Source: CAZSWS01 sp964610765 (GTDB lineage Bacteria; Bacteroidota; Bacteroidia; Bacteroidales; Tannerellaceae). From it: 49,207 bases of DNA. The notes below the pieces were generated by a model. The model saw nothing but the letters and a program-made list of their open reading frames with translations. It was not told the DNA's origin and did not search any database. A program made the translations under genes and the position numbers. This document shows positions 8,496-16,457 of the stretch, in pieces (position 1 is the stretch's first letter; the number at the start of each line of letters is the position of its first letter). The stretch is taken from positions 1 through 49,207 of the forward strand of contig CAZSWS010000013.1 in the NCBI GenBank assembly GCA_964610765.1, given 5' to 3'.

Positions 8496-9109
8496 TTAAA
8501 TTGCATATTGTTGACGACCATATAATGGTGGTAGAGAGTTTAAGTAAACTGATTCATGAATCAGGAATAGCAGAGGTAATAGGGGCGTTTTATGACTTGA
8601 AGTCATACCGCAAGGCTGTAGGGAAAGAACTTCCTGATATTTTGCTGCTTGACATTGCGCTTTCGGATGGCGATGGAGTGGAGTTTTGTGCAGAACTAAA
8701 AGAAAAGTATCCGACGCTGAAAATCATTATGCTGACTACCTATAAAGAGTTTAACATTGCTAAACGAGCTTTGCATAATGGTGCATTGGGCTATATTCTT
8801 AAAAATGCCGAAAGCGATGAAATGCTTCTAGGAATTGAAACCGTTTATAAAGGAAAACAGTTTCTTTGTGAAGAGATTGATGTGCTGCTGGTTGAGAAAA
8901 AGGATGAGGAGGTAGTTTGGTTGTCTAATCGTGAAAAAGAAGTGTTGAAACATGTAGCGGATGGTTATACAACCAAAGAAATAGCCGCGCTAATCTATCG
9001 TGATGCTGAAACGGTAAAAACTTATCGAAGAAATCTGCTCGTCAAACTTCGGGCTAAAAATGTCGCGGTACTTATCAAGAAAGCGTATGAAATGAAGTTG
9101 ATTTGGTAA
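8492..9109 (+). CDS. LuxR/NarL-family response regulator
   Basis: 205 residues. The receiver domain (about 1-120) has the acidic pair Asp8-Asp9, phosphoacceptor Asp54 (DILLLDIALSDGDG) and a conserved Lys in 'YILKNAE'. The C-terminal LuxR-type helix-turn-helix (about 140-200) begins LSNREKEVLKHVADGYTTKE and includes the recognition-helix region 'DAETVKTYRRNLLVKL'. The ATGA overlap with the kinase gene indicates translational coupling and a cognate pair. NarL-type proteins bind short inverted repeats as dimers, so the TCACCC palindromes at 6504-6560 are good candidate targets (inference). Confidence 0.94.
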   Translation: MIKLHIVDDHIMVVESLSKLIHESGIAEVIGAFYDLKSYRKAVGKELPDILLLDIALSDGDGVEFCAELKEKYPTLKIIMLTTYKEFNIAKRALHNGALGYILKNAESDEMLLGIETVYKGKQFLCEEIDVLLVEKKDEEVVWLSNREKEVLKHVADGYTTKEIAALIYRDAETVKTYRRNLLVKLRAKNVAVLIKKAYEMKLIW

Positions 9110-9253
9110 GTATTCTGTAAATCCGAACCGTATCACAATAAAAAAAGGACAATACAAACAGGATTAGTATAACACAAAGTGTAAACCTATTTCAAGAAAA
9201 GGCAATCAATAGAGTCTTTATTTCATCTCTATAGAGCCTTTTTATACATAGAC

Positions 9254-9359
9254 TAGGGAGAATTAAGGTTTTAACCTAGGTTAGAAGAGCTTTCAACCCG
9301 TGTCAAAAGAGCTTCTAACACTCGTTAAAAGCTCTTTCAACGAGTGTTAAAAGATTAGT
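9254..9359 (+). repeat. 106-bp dispersed repeat, copy A (22-nt periodic units)
   Basis: Starts TAGGGAG and ends AAAAGATTAGT. Aligns without gaps over all 106 bp with the reverse complement of 48855-48960. Internally it is about three 22-nt units, each centred on a near-palindrome of the form AAAAGAGCTTTTAAC, separated by short spacers such as CACTCG and CGAGTG. It reads toward tig. Confidence 0.85.
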
Positions 9360-9644
9360 TCCCTGTATTTGTTTTGATAAAACACTGTACTCTAATCTGA
9401 TAGCCTCAGTATCTGTTTGCCTCCGAACTTAGCAGCAATCTCTCTCTCTTGCAAAAAAAAGATTCATTCTTGTTTCGAAGAATAGTTTCTTCAAGTTTTA
9501 CCTTCTGTCTTTTGTTTGAATCTCTTACTCGTTAAGCTTCACTCGTGCTTGATTGTTTTCATTAGGTGTTTATCGTGTTTTTTACCGTCATCGTACCTGT
9601 CAGTAGATGCTTGAATGTGAGATTGAAAGATTGATGGGCAAAGA

Positions 9645-9676
9645 GTTGTGAGTTTGAAAGATAAGCACTAATTTTG
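9645..9676 (+). promoter_or_regulatory. Promoter candidate for tig
   Basis: TAATTTTG (9669-9676) is an exact TAnnTTTG match. GTTG at 9645-9648 with a 20-bp spacer serves as -33. The ATG at 9733 gives a leader of about 50 nt. Confidence 0.5.
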
Positions 9677-9732
9677 CACCTCAATTTTCCTTAGTAGAAA
9701 AGTACAAACAATATAATAAAAACGAATTCATA

Positions 9733-11097
9733 ATGAACGTATCATTAAAGAAGAATGACGAATTAAGTGCGCTTCTAAGTGTGGAAGTGGGCAAAGATGA
9801 TTATGCAGAATCAGTAGATAAAAAGTTACGAGACATGCGCAAGAAGGTGGATATGCCCGGCTTTCGCAAGGGGATGGTCCCACTTGGTCTTGTAAAGAAA
9901 ATGTATGGTAAATCGGCACTTGTTGAGGAAGTTCAAAATAAGGTTTATACAGGATTGTTTGATTATATCCGTGAAAACGAAATCCAGATTTTAGCTGAAC
10001 CTATGCCTAATGAAACCGAGCAAAAAGAAATAGACTTTGACGGACAAGAAACGTTTGAATTTGTTTTTGATATTGTACTAGCTCCAACCATTGAGTTTAC
10101 GTTGAATAAGAGAGATAGACTAACCTCTTATAAAGTCAATGTAGATGACGAAATGTTAGAGAAGCAAATTTCTGCATACCGTAAAAACTATGGTTCGTAT
10201 GACCCGGTTGAAACGGTTGAAGCTGAAGATATGGCTAAAGGACGTTTAGTTGAGCTTGAAAATGGTGAACCTAAAGAAGGTGGACTGATTGTAGAAGATG
10301 CCGTTTTGATGCCTTTCTACTTGAAAGATGAAGAAGAAAAAGGAAAACTGGTAGGCGCTGCTGTTAATTCGGTTGTGACATTCAATCCTTATAAAGGATA
10401 TGAAGGACGTGCTTCAGAATTAGCTTCACTTTTGAAACTTCAGAAAGAAGACGTAGAAGAAATGAAGAGTGATTTTAACTTTGAAATTACCGAATCTACC
10501 CGTCATAAAGAAGCTGATTTGACACCGGAATTCTTCGACCGTATTTTTGATCCGGGAACAGTAACGACTGAAGAAGAATTTAAAGAAAAAGTAAAAGAAA
10601 CACTTGAAGAACAGTTTGCTCCACAAAGTGACTATAAGATGCTTTTGGATGCACGCAAAATGTTGCTAAAAAAAGCCGGCGACGTAGCTTTGGCTGATGA
10701 CTTGATTAAACGCTGGTTGAAGTTGGTGAATGAAGAAGCAACCGATGAGCAGATTGAAGCGGACTATCCAAATGTGAAGGATGATTTGATTTTTCAGTTG
10801 GTGCAAAAAGACTTGGAAAAGAAAAACGACCTTTCGGTAAGTGATGCAGAAATAGAGATGATGGCAAAACGAGTGACTAAAGCACAGTTTGCACAATATG
10901 GCATGATGTCAATGCCTGATGACGTGTTAGAGAACTACAGTAGAGATATGATGAAGAATAAAGATACATACCGAAATGTAGTCGACCGGGCATTTGAAGA
11001 GAAACTGTTAAGTTGGTTGAAAGAAAAAGTCAAAATTGAAGAGAAAGAAATTTCTTATGAGGATTTTGAAAAACTATTTAAAGACACTGAGGCGTAA
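9733..11097 (+). CDS. tig: Trigger factor (ribosome-associated chaperone / PPIase)
   Basis: 454 residues, the usual length for Bacteroidetes trigger factor. The N-terminal ribosome-binding domain carries the signature region MPGFRKGMVPLGLVKKMYG (about 37-55). The middle PPIase-like domain and the C-terminal helical arms (rich in Glu/Lys, about 260-454) follow. It binds nascent chains at the ribosomal exit tunnel and delays misfolding (family knowledge). The clpP-clpX genes downstream in the same direction give the common chaperone-protease neighbourhood, though a hairpin and a separate promoter lie between. Confidence 0.95.
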   Translation: MNVSLKKNDELSALLSVEVGKDDYAESVDKKLRDMRKKVDMPGFRKGMVPLGLVKKMYGKSALVEEVQNKVYTGLFDYIRENEIQILAEPMPNETEQKEIDFDGQETFEFVFDIVLAPTIEFTLNKRDRLTSYKVNVDDEMLEKQISAYRKNYGSYDPVETVEAEDMAKGRLVELENGEPKEGGLIVEDAVLMPFYLKDEEEKGKLVGAAVNSVVTFNPYKGYEGRASELASLLKLQKEDVEEMKSDFNFEITESTRHKEADLTPEFFDRIFDPGTVTTEEEFKEKVKETLEEQFAPQSDYKMLLDARKMLLKKAGDVALADDLIKRWLKLVNEEATDEQIEADYPNVKDDLIFQLVQKDLEKKNDLSVSDAEIEMMAKRVTKAQFAQYGMMSMPDDVLENYSRDMMKNKDTYRNVVDRAFEEKLLSWLKEKVKIEEKEISYEDFEKLFKDTEA

Positions 11098-11148
11098 GGC
11101 TGACTTAAACATACATATTATACTATTGCACGGTTGTGCAGTACACTA

Positions 11149-11176
11149 TTCAAACCGGTCATAAGGCCGGTTTGAA
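11149..11176 (+). terminator. Hairpin after tig
   Basis: Perfect 10-bp arms TTCAAACCGG / CCGGTTTGAA around an 8-nt loop, 50 bp after the tig stop codon. No long T run follows, so termination may be partial. Confidence 0.5.
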
Positions 11177-11217
11177 TATATAAAAAGGGCTTCTTCCTAT
11201 AATAAAGATGTGGTAAA

Positions 11218-11240
11218 CCGAATGATGTTGTATCATTCGG
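11218..11240. promoter_or_regulatory. Perfect inverted repeat over the clpP -33 region
   Basis: 9-bp arms CCGAATGAT / ATCATTCGG around a 5-bp centre GTTGT. The centre coincides with the likely -33 element, as expected for an operator (inference). Confidence 0.5.
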
Positions 11241-11257
11241 AAATATTTATAACTTTG
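11227..11257 (+). promoter_or_regulatory. Promoter candidate for clpP-clpX
   Basis: TAACTTTG (11250-11257) exactly matches TAnnTTTG. GTTG (11227-11230) is 19 bp upstream. The gene also has an unusually strong ribosome binding site, AAGGAG at 11308-11313, 6 bp before the ATG. Confidence 0.55.
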
Positions 11258-11319
11258 TTATCCGCATCCAAAAAGGGTAGAGGCTTTTCTACTCTAATAT
11301 ATAAAAAAAGGAGAAAATT

Positions 11320-11982
11320 ATGGACGATTTTAGAAAATATGCAACGAAGCACTTGGGGATGAATAGTGCAGCATTAGATAGCTATATGAATATAACGAGT
11401 AGCTATATCTCACCAACAATTATTGAAGAGCGACAGCTTAATGTAGCGCAAATGGATGTGTTTTCGCGTTTGATGATGGACCGTATCATCTTTTTAGGGA
11501 CACAAATCAATGACTATGCAGCTAACGTTATCCAAGCTCAGCTTTTATATTTAGACTCGAGCGATCCGGGTAAGGATATTTCTATTTACATTAATTCGCC
11601 GGGAGGCTCTGTTTATGCCGGATATGGTATTTATGATACGATGCAGTTTATTAGCTCAGACGTATCTACAATATGTACCGGGATTGCCGCATCTATGGCA
11701 TCAGTCTTGCTCGTAGCGGGTACTAAAGGGAAACGCTTTGCCTTGAAGCATTCGCGTGTGATGATTCATCAACCTCTGGGTGGTACACAAGGGCAGGCTT
11801 CTGATATAGAAATTGCAGCTCGTGAAATCATGAAAGTAAAAAAAGAATTGTATACGATTATATCAGATCATTCGGGAAAATCGTATGAGGAAGTAGAACG
11901 CGACAGTGATCGTGACTACTGGATGACAGCTGAAGAAGCTAAGAGCTACGGAATGATTGATGATATCTTAGCACGTAAATAA
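11320..11982 (+). CDS. clpP: ATP-dependent Clp protease proteolytic subunit
   Basis: 220 residues. The serine-protease triad is visible: Ser125 in GIAASMASV, His150 in MIHQPLGG, and an Asp near residue 199 in SDRDYWMT. ClpP forms a double heptameric ring that degrades proteins fed to it by ClpX, encoded 15 bp downstream. The N-terminus is about 25 residues longer than E. coli ClpP, which is usual in this phylum. The start is supported by a strong Shine-Dalgarno sequence. Confidence 0.97.
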   Translation: MDDFRKYATKHLGMNSAALDSYMNITSSYISPTIIEERQLNVAQMDVFSRLMMDRIIFLGTQINDYAANVIQAQLLYLDSSDPGKDISIYINSPGGSVYAGYGIYDTMQFISSDVSTICTGIAASMASVLLVAGTKGKRFALKHSRVMIHQPLGGTQGQASDIEIAAREIMKVKKELYTIISDHSGKSYEEVERDSDRDYWMTAEEAKSYGMIDDILARK

Positions 11983-11997
11983 TAAGGATCGGAATAG

Positions 11998-13230
11998 ATG
12001 GCTAAAAACGAAGATAGTTGTTCATTTTGCGGGAAAAAACGCAAAGATGTAGATCTATTAATTACAGGTCTTTCTGCCGCAATTTGTGATACTTGTGTAA
12101 CGCAGGCTTATGAATTGGTGCAGGATGAAGCTAAGGCTAAACAGGATAAAGCTTTTGGTTTGACACAGGAGAATATATCCAAACCGGCAATTATTAAGCA
12201 GTTTCTTGACCAATATGTGATTGGTCAAGATGATGCTAAGCGTTATTTGTCTGTGGCTGTTTATAATCATTACAAACGTTTATTGCAGAAAAACAATACC
12301 GATGATGTCGAAATTGAAAAATCGAATATCATCATGGTGGGTGCTACGGGAACAGGAAAGACGCTGTTGGCTCGAACGATTGCTCGACTGCTTCATGTGC
12401 CGTTTTGTATTGTTGATGCGACAGTGCTCACCGAAGCCGGCTATGTAGGCGAAGATATTGAGAGCGTGCTTACACGTTTGTTGCAAGCTGCAGATTATGA
12501 TGTGAAAGCTGCTGAAAGAGGTATTGTCTTTATCGATGAGATTGATAAAATTGCACGTAAAAGCGATAACCCTTCCATTACACGTGATGTAAGTGGAGAA
12601 GGAGTTCAGCAAGGTTTGCTGAAGCTGCTGGAGGGTTCGGTAGTGAATGTTCCTCCTCAAGGTGGGCGAAAGCATCCTGAGCAGCGAATGATTCCGGTTA
12701 ATACACAAAATATACTTTTTGTTTGTGGAGGAGCTTTTGACGGGATTGAGAAAAAAATAGCCCAACGTTTAAATACACGTATTGTGGGCTATGCCTCAGC
12801 CAAAAGCAATGCAAATGTAGATAGAAATAATCTGCTAAAGTATATTACTCCTGTTGACTTGAAATCATTTGGACTTATTCCGGAAATCATCGGACGTTTA
12901 CCGGTATTGACTTATTTAAACCCATTAGACAGAGATACACTGCGAAATATATTGACAGAGCCCAAAAACTCAATCATTAATCAATATGTGAAATTGTTTG
13001 AGATGGATGGAATAAAACTTACCTTTGAAGAAGACGTATTCCGTTTTATCGTGGATAAAGCGATGGAGTTTAAACTAGGGGCACGTGGTCTCCGTTCGAT
13101 AGTTGAAGCTGTTATGATGGATGCCATGTATGAAATGCCCTCTACAAATCAGAAAAAACTGCATGTAACATTGACGTATGCAGAAGAAAAATTTCAAAAA
13201 ACAGACTTGAATAGGTTGCAAATTGCTTAA
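11998..13230 (+). CDS. clpX: Clp protease ATP-binding subunit ClpX
   Basis: 410 residues. The N-terminal C4 zinc-binding domain (CSFCGKK ... ICDTC) recognises substrates and adaptors. The AAA+ module has Walker A GATGTGKT (about 116-123), Walker B VFIDEIDKI, and sensor/arginine motifs toward the C-terminus (GARGLRSI). It unfolds tagged proteins with ATP and threads them into ClpP. It is 15 bp from clpP, so co-transcribed, and its stop lies 22 bp before the preferred recQ start. Confidence 0.97.
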   Translation: MAKNEDSCSFCGKKRKDVDLLITGLSAAICDTCVTQAYELVQDEAKAKQDKAFGLTQENISKPAIIKQFLDQYVIGQDDAKRYLSVAVYNHYKRLLQKNNTDDVEIEKSNIIMVGATGTGKTLLARTIARLLHVPFCIVDATVLTEAGYVGEDIESVLTRLLQAADYDVKAAERGIVFIDEIDKIARKSDNPSITRDVSGEGVQQGLLKLLEGSVVNVPPQGGRKHPEQRMIPVNTQNILFVCGGAFDGIEKKIAQRLNTRIVGYASAKSNANVDRNNLLKYITPVDLKSFGLIPEIIGRLPVLTYLNPLDRDTLRNILTEPKNSIINQYVKLFEMDGIKLTFEEDVFRFIVDKAMEFKLGARGLRSIVEAVMMDAMYEMPSTNQKKLHVTLTYAEEKFQKTDLNRLQIA

Positions 13231-13252
13231 AGTAAGTTCTGCGTGTTTGGCT

Positions 13253-15436
13253 ATGGGGAAAAATGATTTTATAACAGAGGCACTAAAGGAAAATTTCGGT
13301 TTTGATACTTTTAAAGGAAATCAAAAGGAAATTATTGAAAATGTATTAGCAGAGAAAGACACATTTGTTCTGATGCCTACCGGCGGCGGGAAATCACTGT
13401 GTTATCAGTTGCCTGCGCTTTTGATGGAGGGAACAGCAATAATTATCTCTCCCTTGATTGCTTTGATGAAGAATCAAGTGGATGCTATGCGTAACTTTAG
13501 TGAAGAAGATGGAGTCGCTCACTTTATAAACTCATCGCTAAACAAAGCTGCTATTGAGCAAGTCAAAGAAGATATTTTAAGTGGTCGGACTAAGTTGTTG
13601 TATGTGGCCCCTGAGTCGTTGACGAAAGAAGAAAATGTAGAGTATTTCAGGCAAGTAAATATTTCATTTTATGCCGTTGATGAAGCTCATTGTATTTCGG
13701 AGTGGGGACATGACTTTCGACCTGAATATCGGCGCATACGTCCTATTATCAATGAGATAGGGAAGAGACCTATCATCGCATTAACTGCTACTGCCACGCC
13801 GAAAGTGCAGCATGATATACAGAAAAACTTAGCAATGATAGATTCGTCTATCTTTATTTCGTCGTTCAATCGGCCGAACTTGTATTATGAGGTGCGTAAT
13901 AAAACGAAAAACGTAGATCGTGATATCATCCGGTTTATTAAGGCAAATGAAGGTAAATCAGGCATCGTTTATTGCTTAAGTCGGAAGAAGGTAGAAGAAG
14001 TGGCGCAAATATTGGAGGCAAATGGTATCAAAGCACTTCCTTATCATGCGGGGATGGATTCGCAAGTCCGTTCTGCTAATCAGGATGCATTCCTGATGGA
14101 AACAGTTGATGTGATAGTTGCTACGATAGCTTTTGGCATGGGGATTGACAAACCGGACGTTCGTTTTGTAATCCATTATGACATACCCAAAAGCTTGGAG
14201 GGATACTATCAGGAAACGGGACGAGCAGGACGAGATGGTGGAGAAGGACAATGCCTGGCTTTCTATGCCAATAAAGATTTAATCAAGCTGGAAAAATTTA
14301 TGCAAGGAAAACCTGTTGCAGAACAAGAAATAGGTAAACAACTCTTGCTTGATACGGCTGCATATGCTGAAACGGCTGTTTGCAGAAGAAGGGTTTTGCT
14401 GCATTATTTTGGAGAAGAATATAAAGAAAATAATTGTTGTAATTGTGATAACTGTTTGAATCCTAAGAAACAAGTGGAAGCTAAAGAATTGTTAAGTGCT
14501 TTGCTGGAAACAGTAGAAGCATTAAAGGAAATCTATAAAGCGGACCATGTGATTGATGTTTTAAGAGGCTCGGAAACTTCAGATGTGATGTCTTTTAAAC
14601 ATAATGAACTGGAGGTTTTCGGAAGTGGGCAAGATGAAGATGAAAAGATTTGGAATGCCGTGATCCATCAAGCACTGATATCCGGTTATTTAGTGAAAGA
14701 TATTGAAAACTATGGGTTGCTGAAAATAACTCCCAAAGGACAAGGGTTTATGAAAAAGCCCGTTTCTTTTAAGATTGTGGAGGATAATGAATTTGATGAC
14801 GACGACGATAATGAAGTTCCGTTAAGTAGTGGTGGAGGTAGTGCGTTAGATCCCGCTCTGTTCTCTATGATGAAAGATTTACGTAAGAAAATATCTAAAA
14901 AACTTGGAGTTCCTCCTTTTGTGATATTCCAAGATACCTCGTTGGAGGCTATGGCTACAACATTTCCGGTGACTTTAGATGAGCTGCAAAATGTTCCGGG
15001 TGTAGGAGCCGGAAAAGCAAAACGCTATGGAACTGAGTTTGTAGACTTGATAAAGCGTCATGTAGAAGAAAATGAAATAGAACGTCCGGAAGATTTACGG
15101 GTAAGGACAGTGGCTAATAAGTCTAAGCTTAAAGTTTGGATTGTACAAAGTATAGACCGAAAGGTAGCTTTAGATGATATAGCAAACTTAAAAGGTTTAG
15201 ACTTTTCTGAATTACTTGATGAATTGGAGGCAATTGTTTATTCCGGAACAAGGATAAATCTGAATTATTTTTTGAATGAAATAATGGATGATGATCGTAT
15301 AGAAGATGTATACGAATATTTTAAAGATTCTGAAACAGATTCACTTGAAGATGCGATTGATGAGTTAGGCTCTGACTATACTGAAGATGAAATACGCTTG
15401 GTGCGTATTAAGTTTTTGTCGGAACTGGCAAACTAA
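13253..15436 (+). CDS. recQ: ATP-dependent DNA helicase RecQ
   Basis: 727 residues from the ATG at 13253; an in-frame ATG at 13223 would overlap clpX and add ten residues unlike the family start, so the later one is preferred. Helicase motifs are present: motif I MPTGGGKSLCYQLPALL, DEAH box DEAHCISEWGHDF, SAT-like LTATATP and motif VI QETGRAGRDG. The zinc-binding site has Cys residues in CRRR and CCNCDNC. An HRDC domain lies near residues 540-620 (LGVPPFVIFQDTSLEAM), with a further helix-turn-helix-like tail. It unwinds DNA 3'-5' in recombination and fork repair. Probably expressed from the clpP-clpX transcript. Confidence 0.95.
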   Translation: MGKNDFITEALKENFGFDTFKGNQKEIIENVLAEKDTFVLMPTGGGKSLCYQLPALLMEGTAIIISPLIALMKNQVDAMRNFSEEDGVAHFINSSLNKAAIEQVKEDILSGRTKLLYVAPESLTKEENVEYFRQVNISFYAVDEAHCISEWGHDFRPEYRRIRPIINEIGKRPIIALTATATPKVQHDIQKNLAMIDSSIFISSFNRPNLYYEVRNKTKNVDRDIIRFIKANEGKSGIVYCLSRKKVEEVAQILEANGIKALPYHAGMDSQVRSANQDAFLMETVDVIVATIAFGMGIDKPDVRFVIHYDIPKSLEGYYQETGRAGRDGGEGQCLAFYANKDLIKLEKFMQGKPVAEQEIGKQLLLDTAAYAETAVCRRRVLLHYFGEEYKENNCCNCDNCLNPKKQVEAKELLSALLETVEALKEIYKADHVIDVLRGSETSDVMSFKHNELEVFGSGQDEDEKIWNAVIHQALISGYLVKDIENYGLLKITPKGQGFMKKPVSFKIVEDNEFDDDDDNEVPLSSGGGSALDPALFSMMKDLRKKISKKLGVPPFVIFQDTSLEAMATTFPVTLDELQNVPGVGAGKAKRYGTEFVDLIKRHVEENEIERPEDLRVRTVANKSKLKVWIVQSIDRKVALDDIANLKGLDFSELLDELEAIVYSGTRINLNYFLNEIMDDDRIEDVYEYFKDSETDSLEDAIDELGSDYTEDEIRLVRIKFLSELAN

Positions 15437-15473
15437 AATAAGTGGTAGAAGAGACTTCTACTCCATTGTAAAA

Positions 15474-15536
15474 AACACTAAATTAACAGGAAGAGATACT
15501 AAATTGAATTTAACCTGTTTATTTAGTGTTATTTTT
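15474..15536 (+). terminator. Terminator after recQ
   Basis: Arms AACACTAAATTAACAGG (15474-15490) and its near-complement (15514-15530) pair at 16 of 17 positions around a 23-nt loop, followed by ATTTTT. Confidence 0.6.
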
Positions 15537-15537
15537 G
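15530..15537 (+). promoter_or_regulatory. -7 box for the PPIase/OstA/mutL run
   Basis: TATTTTTG exactly matches TAnnTTTG, 47 bp before the ATG at 15585. It overlaps the T tract of the recQ terminator, so termination and initiation are back-to-back. No clear -33 element. Confidence 0.4.
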
Positions 15538-15584
15538 TGCTCTGATTATCAACCGAGAATAAATAAAGAAATACGTTTGATCGA

Positions 15585-16439
15585 ATGAAGATACGTATCG
15601 CAACATATCTGCTGATTATATTTTGTCTTTCTGCCTGCGGAGTGCCAACCGAGGGAGGCGAATCGCAATATGTGGCTAAGGTGGGAGATAAACAGCTAAG
15701 TCGTGAAGAGGTGCGTAACGCTATACCGGTAAGTGTGAGCTCGGCAGATAGTCTTTTGTATGCAGATCATTATATCAATCGTTGGGTGAAAGATGCCTTG
15801 GTATATGAGCAAGCTGTCAAAAATTTAGGAGATGAGCAAGAGGATATCAATCGTTTGGTGCGAGAATATCGCGAGTCGCTTACTAAATATCGGTATATGG
15901 CACGGATGATAAAAGAGCGTGTTTCTGCTGATATTACTGAGTTCGATATGCAGTCATATTATGATGAACATCAAGAGAAATTCCTTTTAGACCGCAGCTT
16001 AATTAAAGGATTGTATGTTAAAGTGCCGGCTGATGCGCCTAATCTGGATGATATAAAAAAATGGTATAAAACCGACTCGCAAGCTTCGTTGGAAAAGATG
16101 GAGAAGTATAGTTTGCAAAATGCCATTTCTTTTGATTACTTTTATGACCGCTGGGTGGAGTTTGACAAAGTGATTGATAATATACCTATACGAGTGGCTG
16201 ATAGTCGCTCTTTCCTGGTCGGAAATAAGACCGTTGAGGTAGTGGATAGTACTTATTGCTATTTGTTGAATATCGCAGAATATGTACCTCAAGGTAAAAT
16301 AGCTCCGTATGAATATGCCAAACAGTCAGTAAAAGAAATATTGATAAATAGCCGAAAGATGGATTTTCAGAAAGAATTTGAAGAAAATCTCTATCTGGAT
16401 GCGGTAAAGTCAGGGAAAGTTACTTTTTTTGAAGAATAA
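15585..16439 (+). CDS. Lipoprotein, PpiC/SurA-like N-terminal relative
   Basis: 284 residues with lipobox LSAC (Cys18). The mature N-terminal part (VAKVGDKQLSREEVRNAIP, then YINRWVKDALVYEQAVKNL) resembles the helical N-domain of SurA/PpiD-type chaperones. A recognisable parvulin core (GGxLGxF, GxHI) is absent, so it is probably a chaperone without isomerase activity (inference). It lies 18 bp upstream of a true SurA-like PPIase. A role in outer-membrane protein delivery is likely but unproven. Confidence 0.75.
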   Translation: MKIRIATYLLIIFCLSACGVPTEGGESQYVAKVGDKQLSREEVRNAIPVSVSSADSLLYADHYINRWVKDALVYEQAVKNLGDEQEDINRLVREYRESLTKYRYMARMIKERVSADITEFDMQSYYDEHQEKFLLDRSLIKGLYVKVPADAPNLDDIKKWYKTDSQASLEKMEKYSLQNAISFDYFYDRWVEFDKVIDNIPIRVADSRSFLVGNKTVEVVDSTYCYLLNIAEYVPQGKIAPYEYAKQSVKEILINSRKMDFQKEFEENLYLDAVKSGKVTFFEE

Positions 16440-16457
16440 ATAAACTAGATAAAAACT

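Larger units (their letters stand above)
9110..9732. other. Long intergenic region upstream of tig
   Basis: 623 bp without a credible gene. It contains an 11-mer (9126-9136) also present in the kinase promoter region, the 106-bp dispersed repeat (9254-9359), and a leader with small hairpins near 9465-9500 (ATTCTT-GTTTCG-AAGAAT). The tig promoter candidate is at its right end. No strong terminator was found after the response regulator gene. Confidence 0.6.

Noticed and set aside
9209..9245. Possible terminator after the response regulator (ATAGAG / CTCTAT arms)
   Set aside because: The 6-bp stem with a 12-nt loop is too weak and lies 100 bp past the stop codon.
9254..9359. Possible CRISPR-like array because of the 22-nt period
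   Set aside because: The units are near-identical palindromes with only 5-7 variable bases between them; there are no spacers of normal length and no cas genes.
12280..12765. 161-codon minus-strand frame within clpX
   Set aside because: Antisense to a highly conserved gene, with Cys/His/Asn-rich composition typical of antisense translation.
15445..15461. GTAGAAG / CTTCTAC hairpin directly after recQ
   Set aside because: No T run follows, and a better terminator lies 13 bp downstream.
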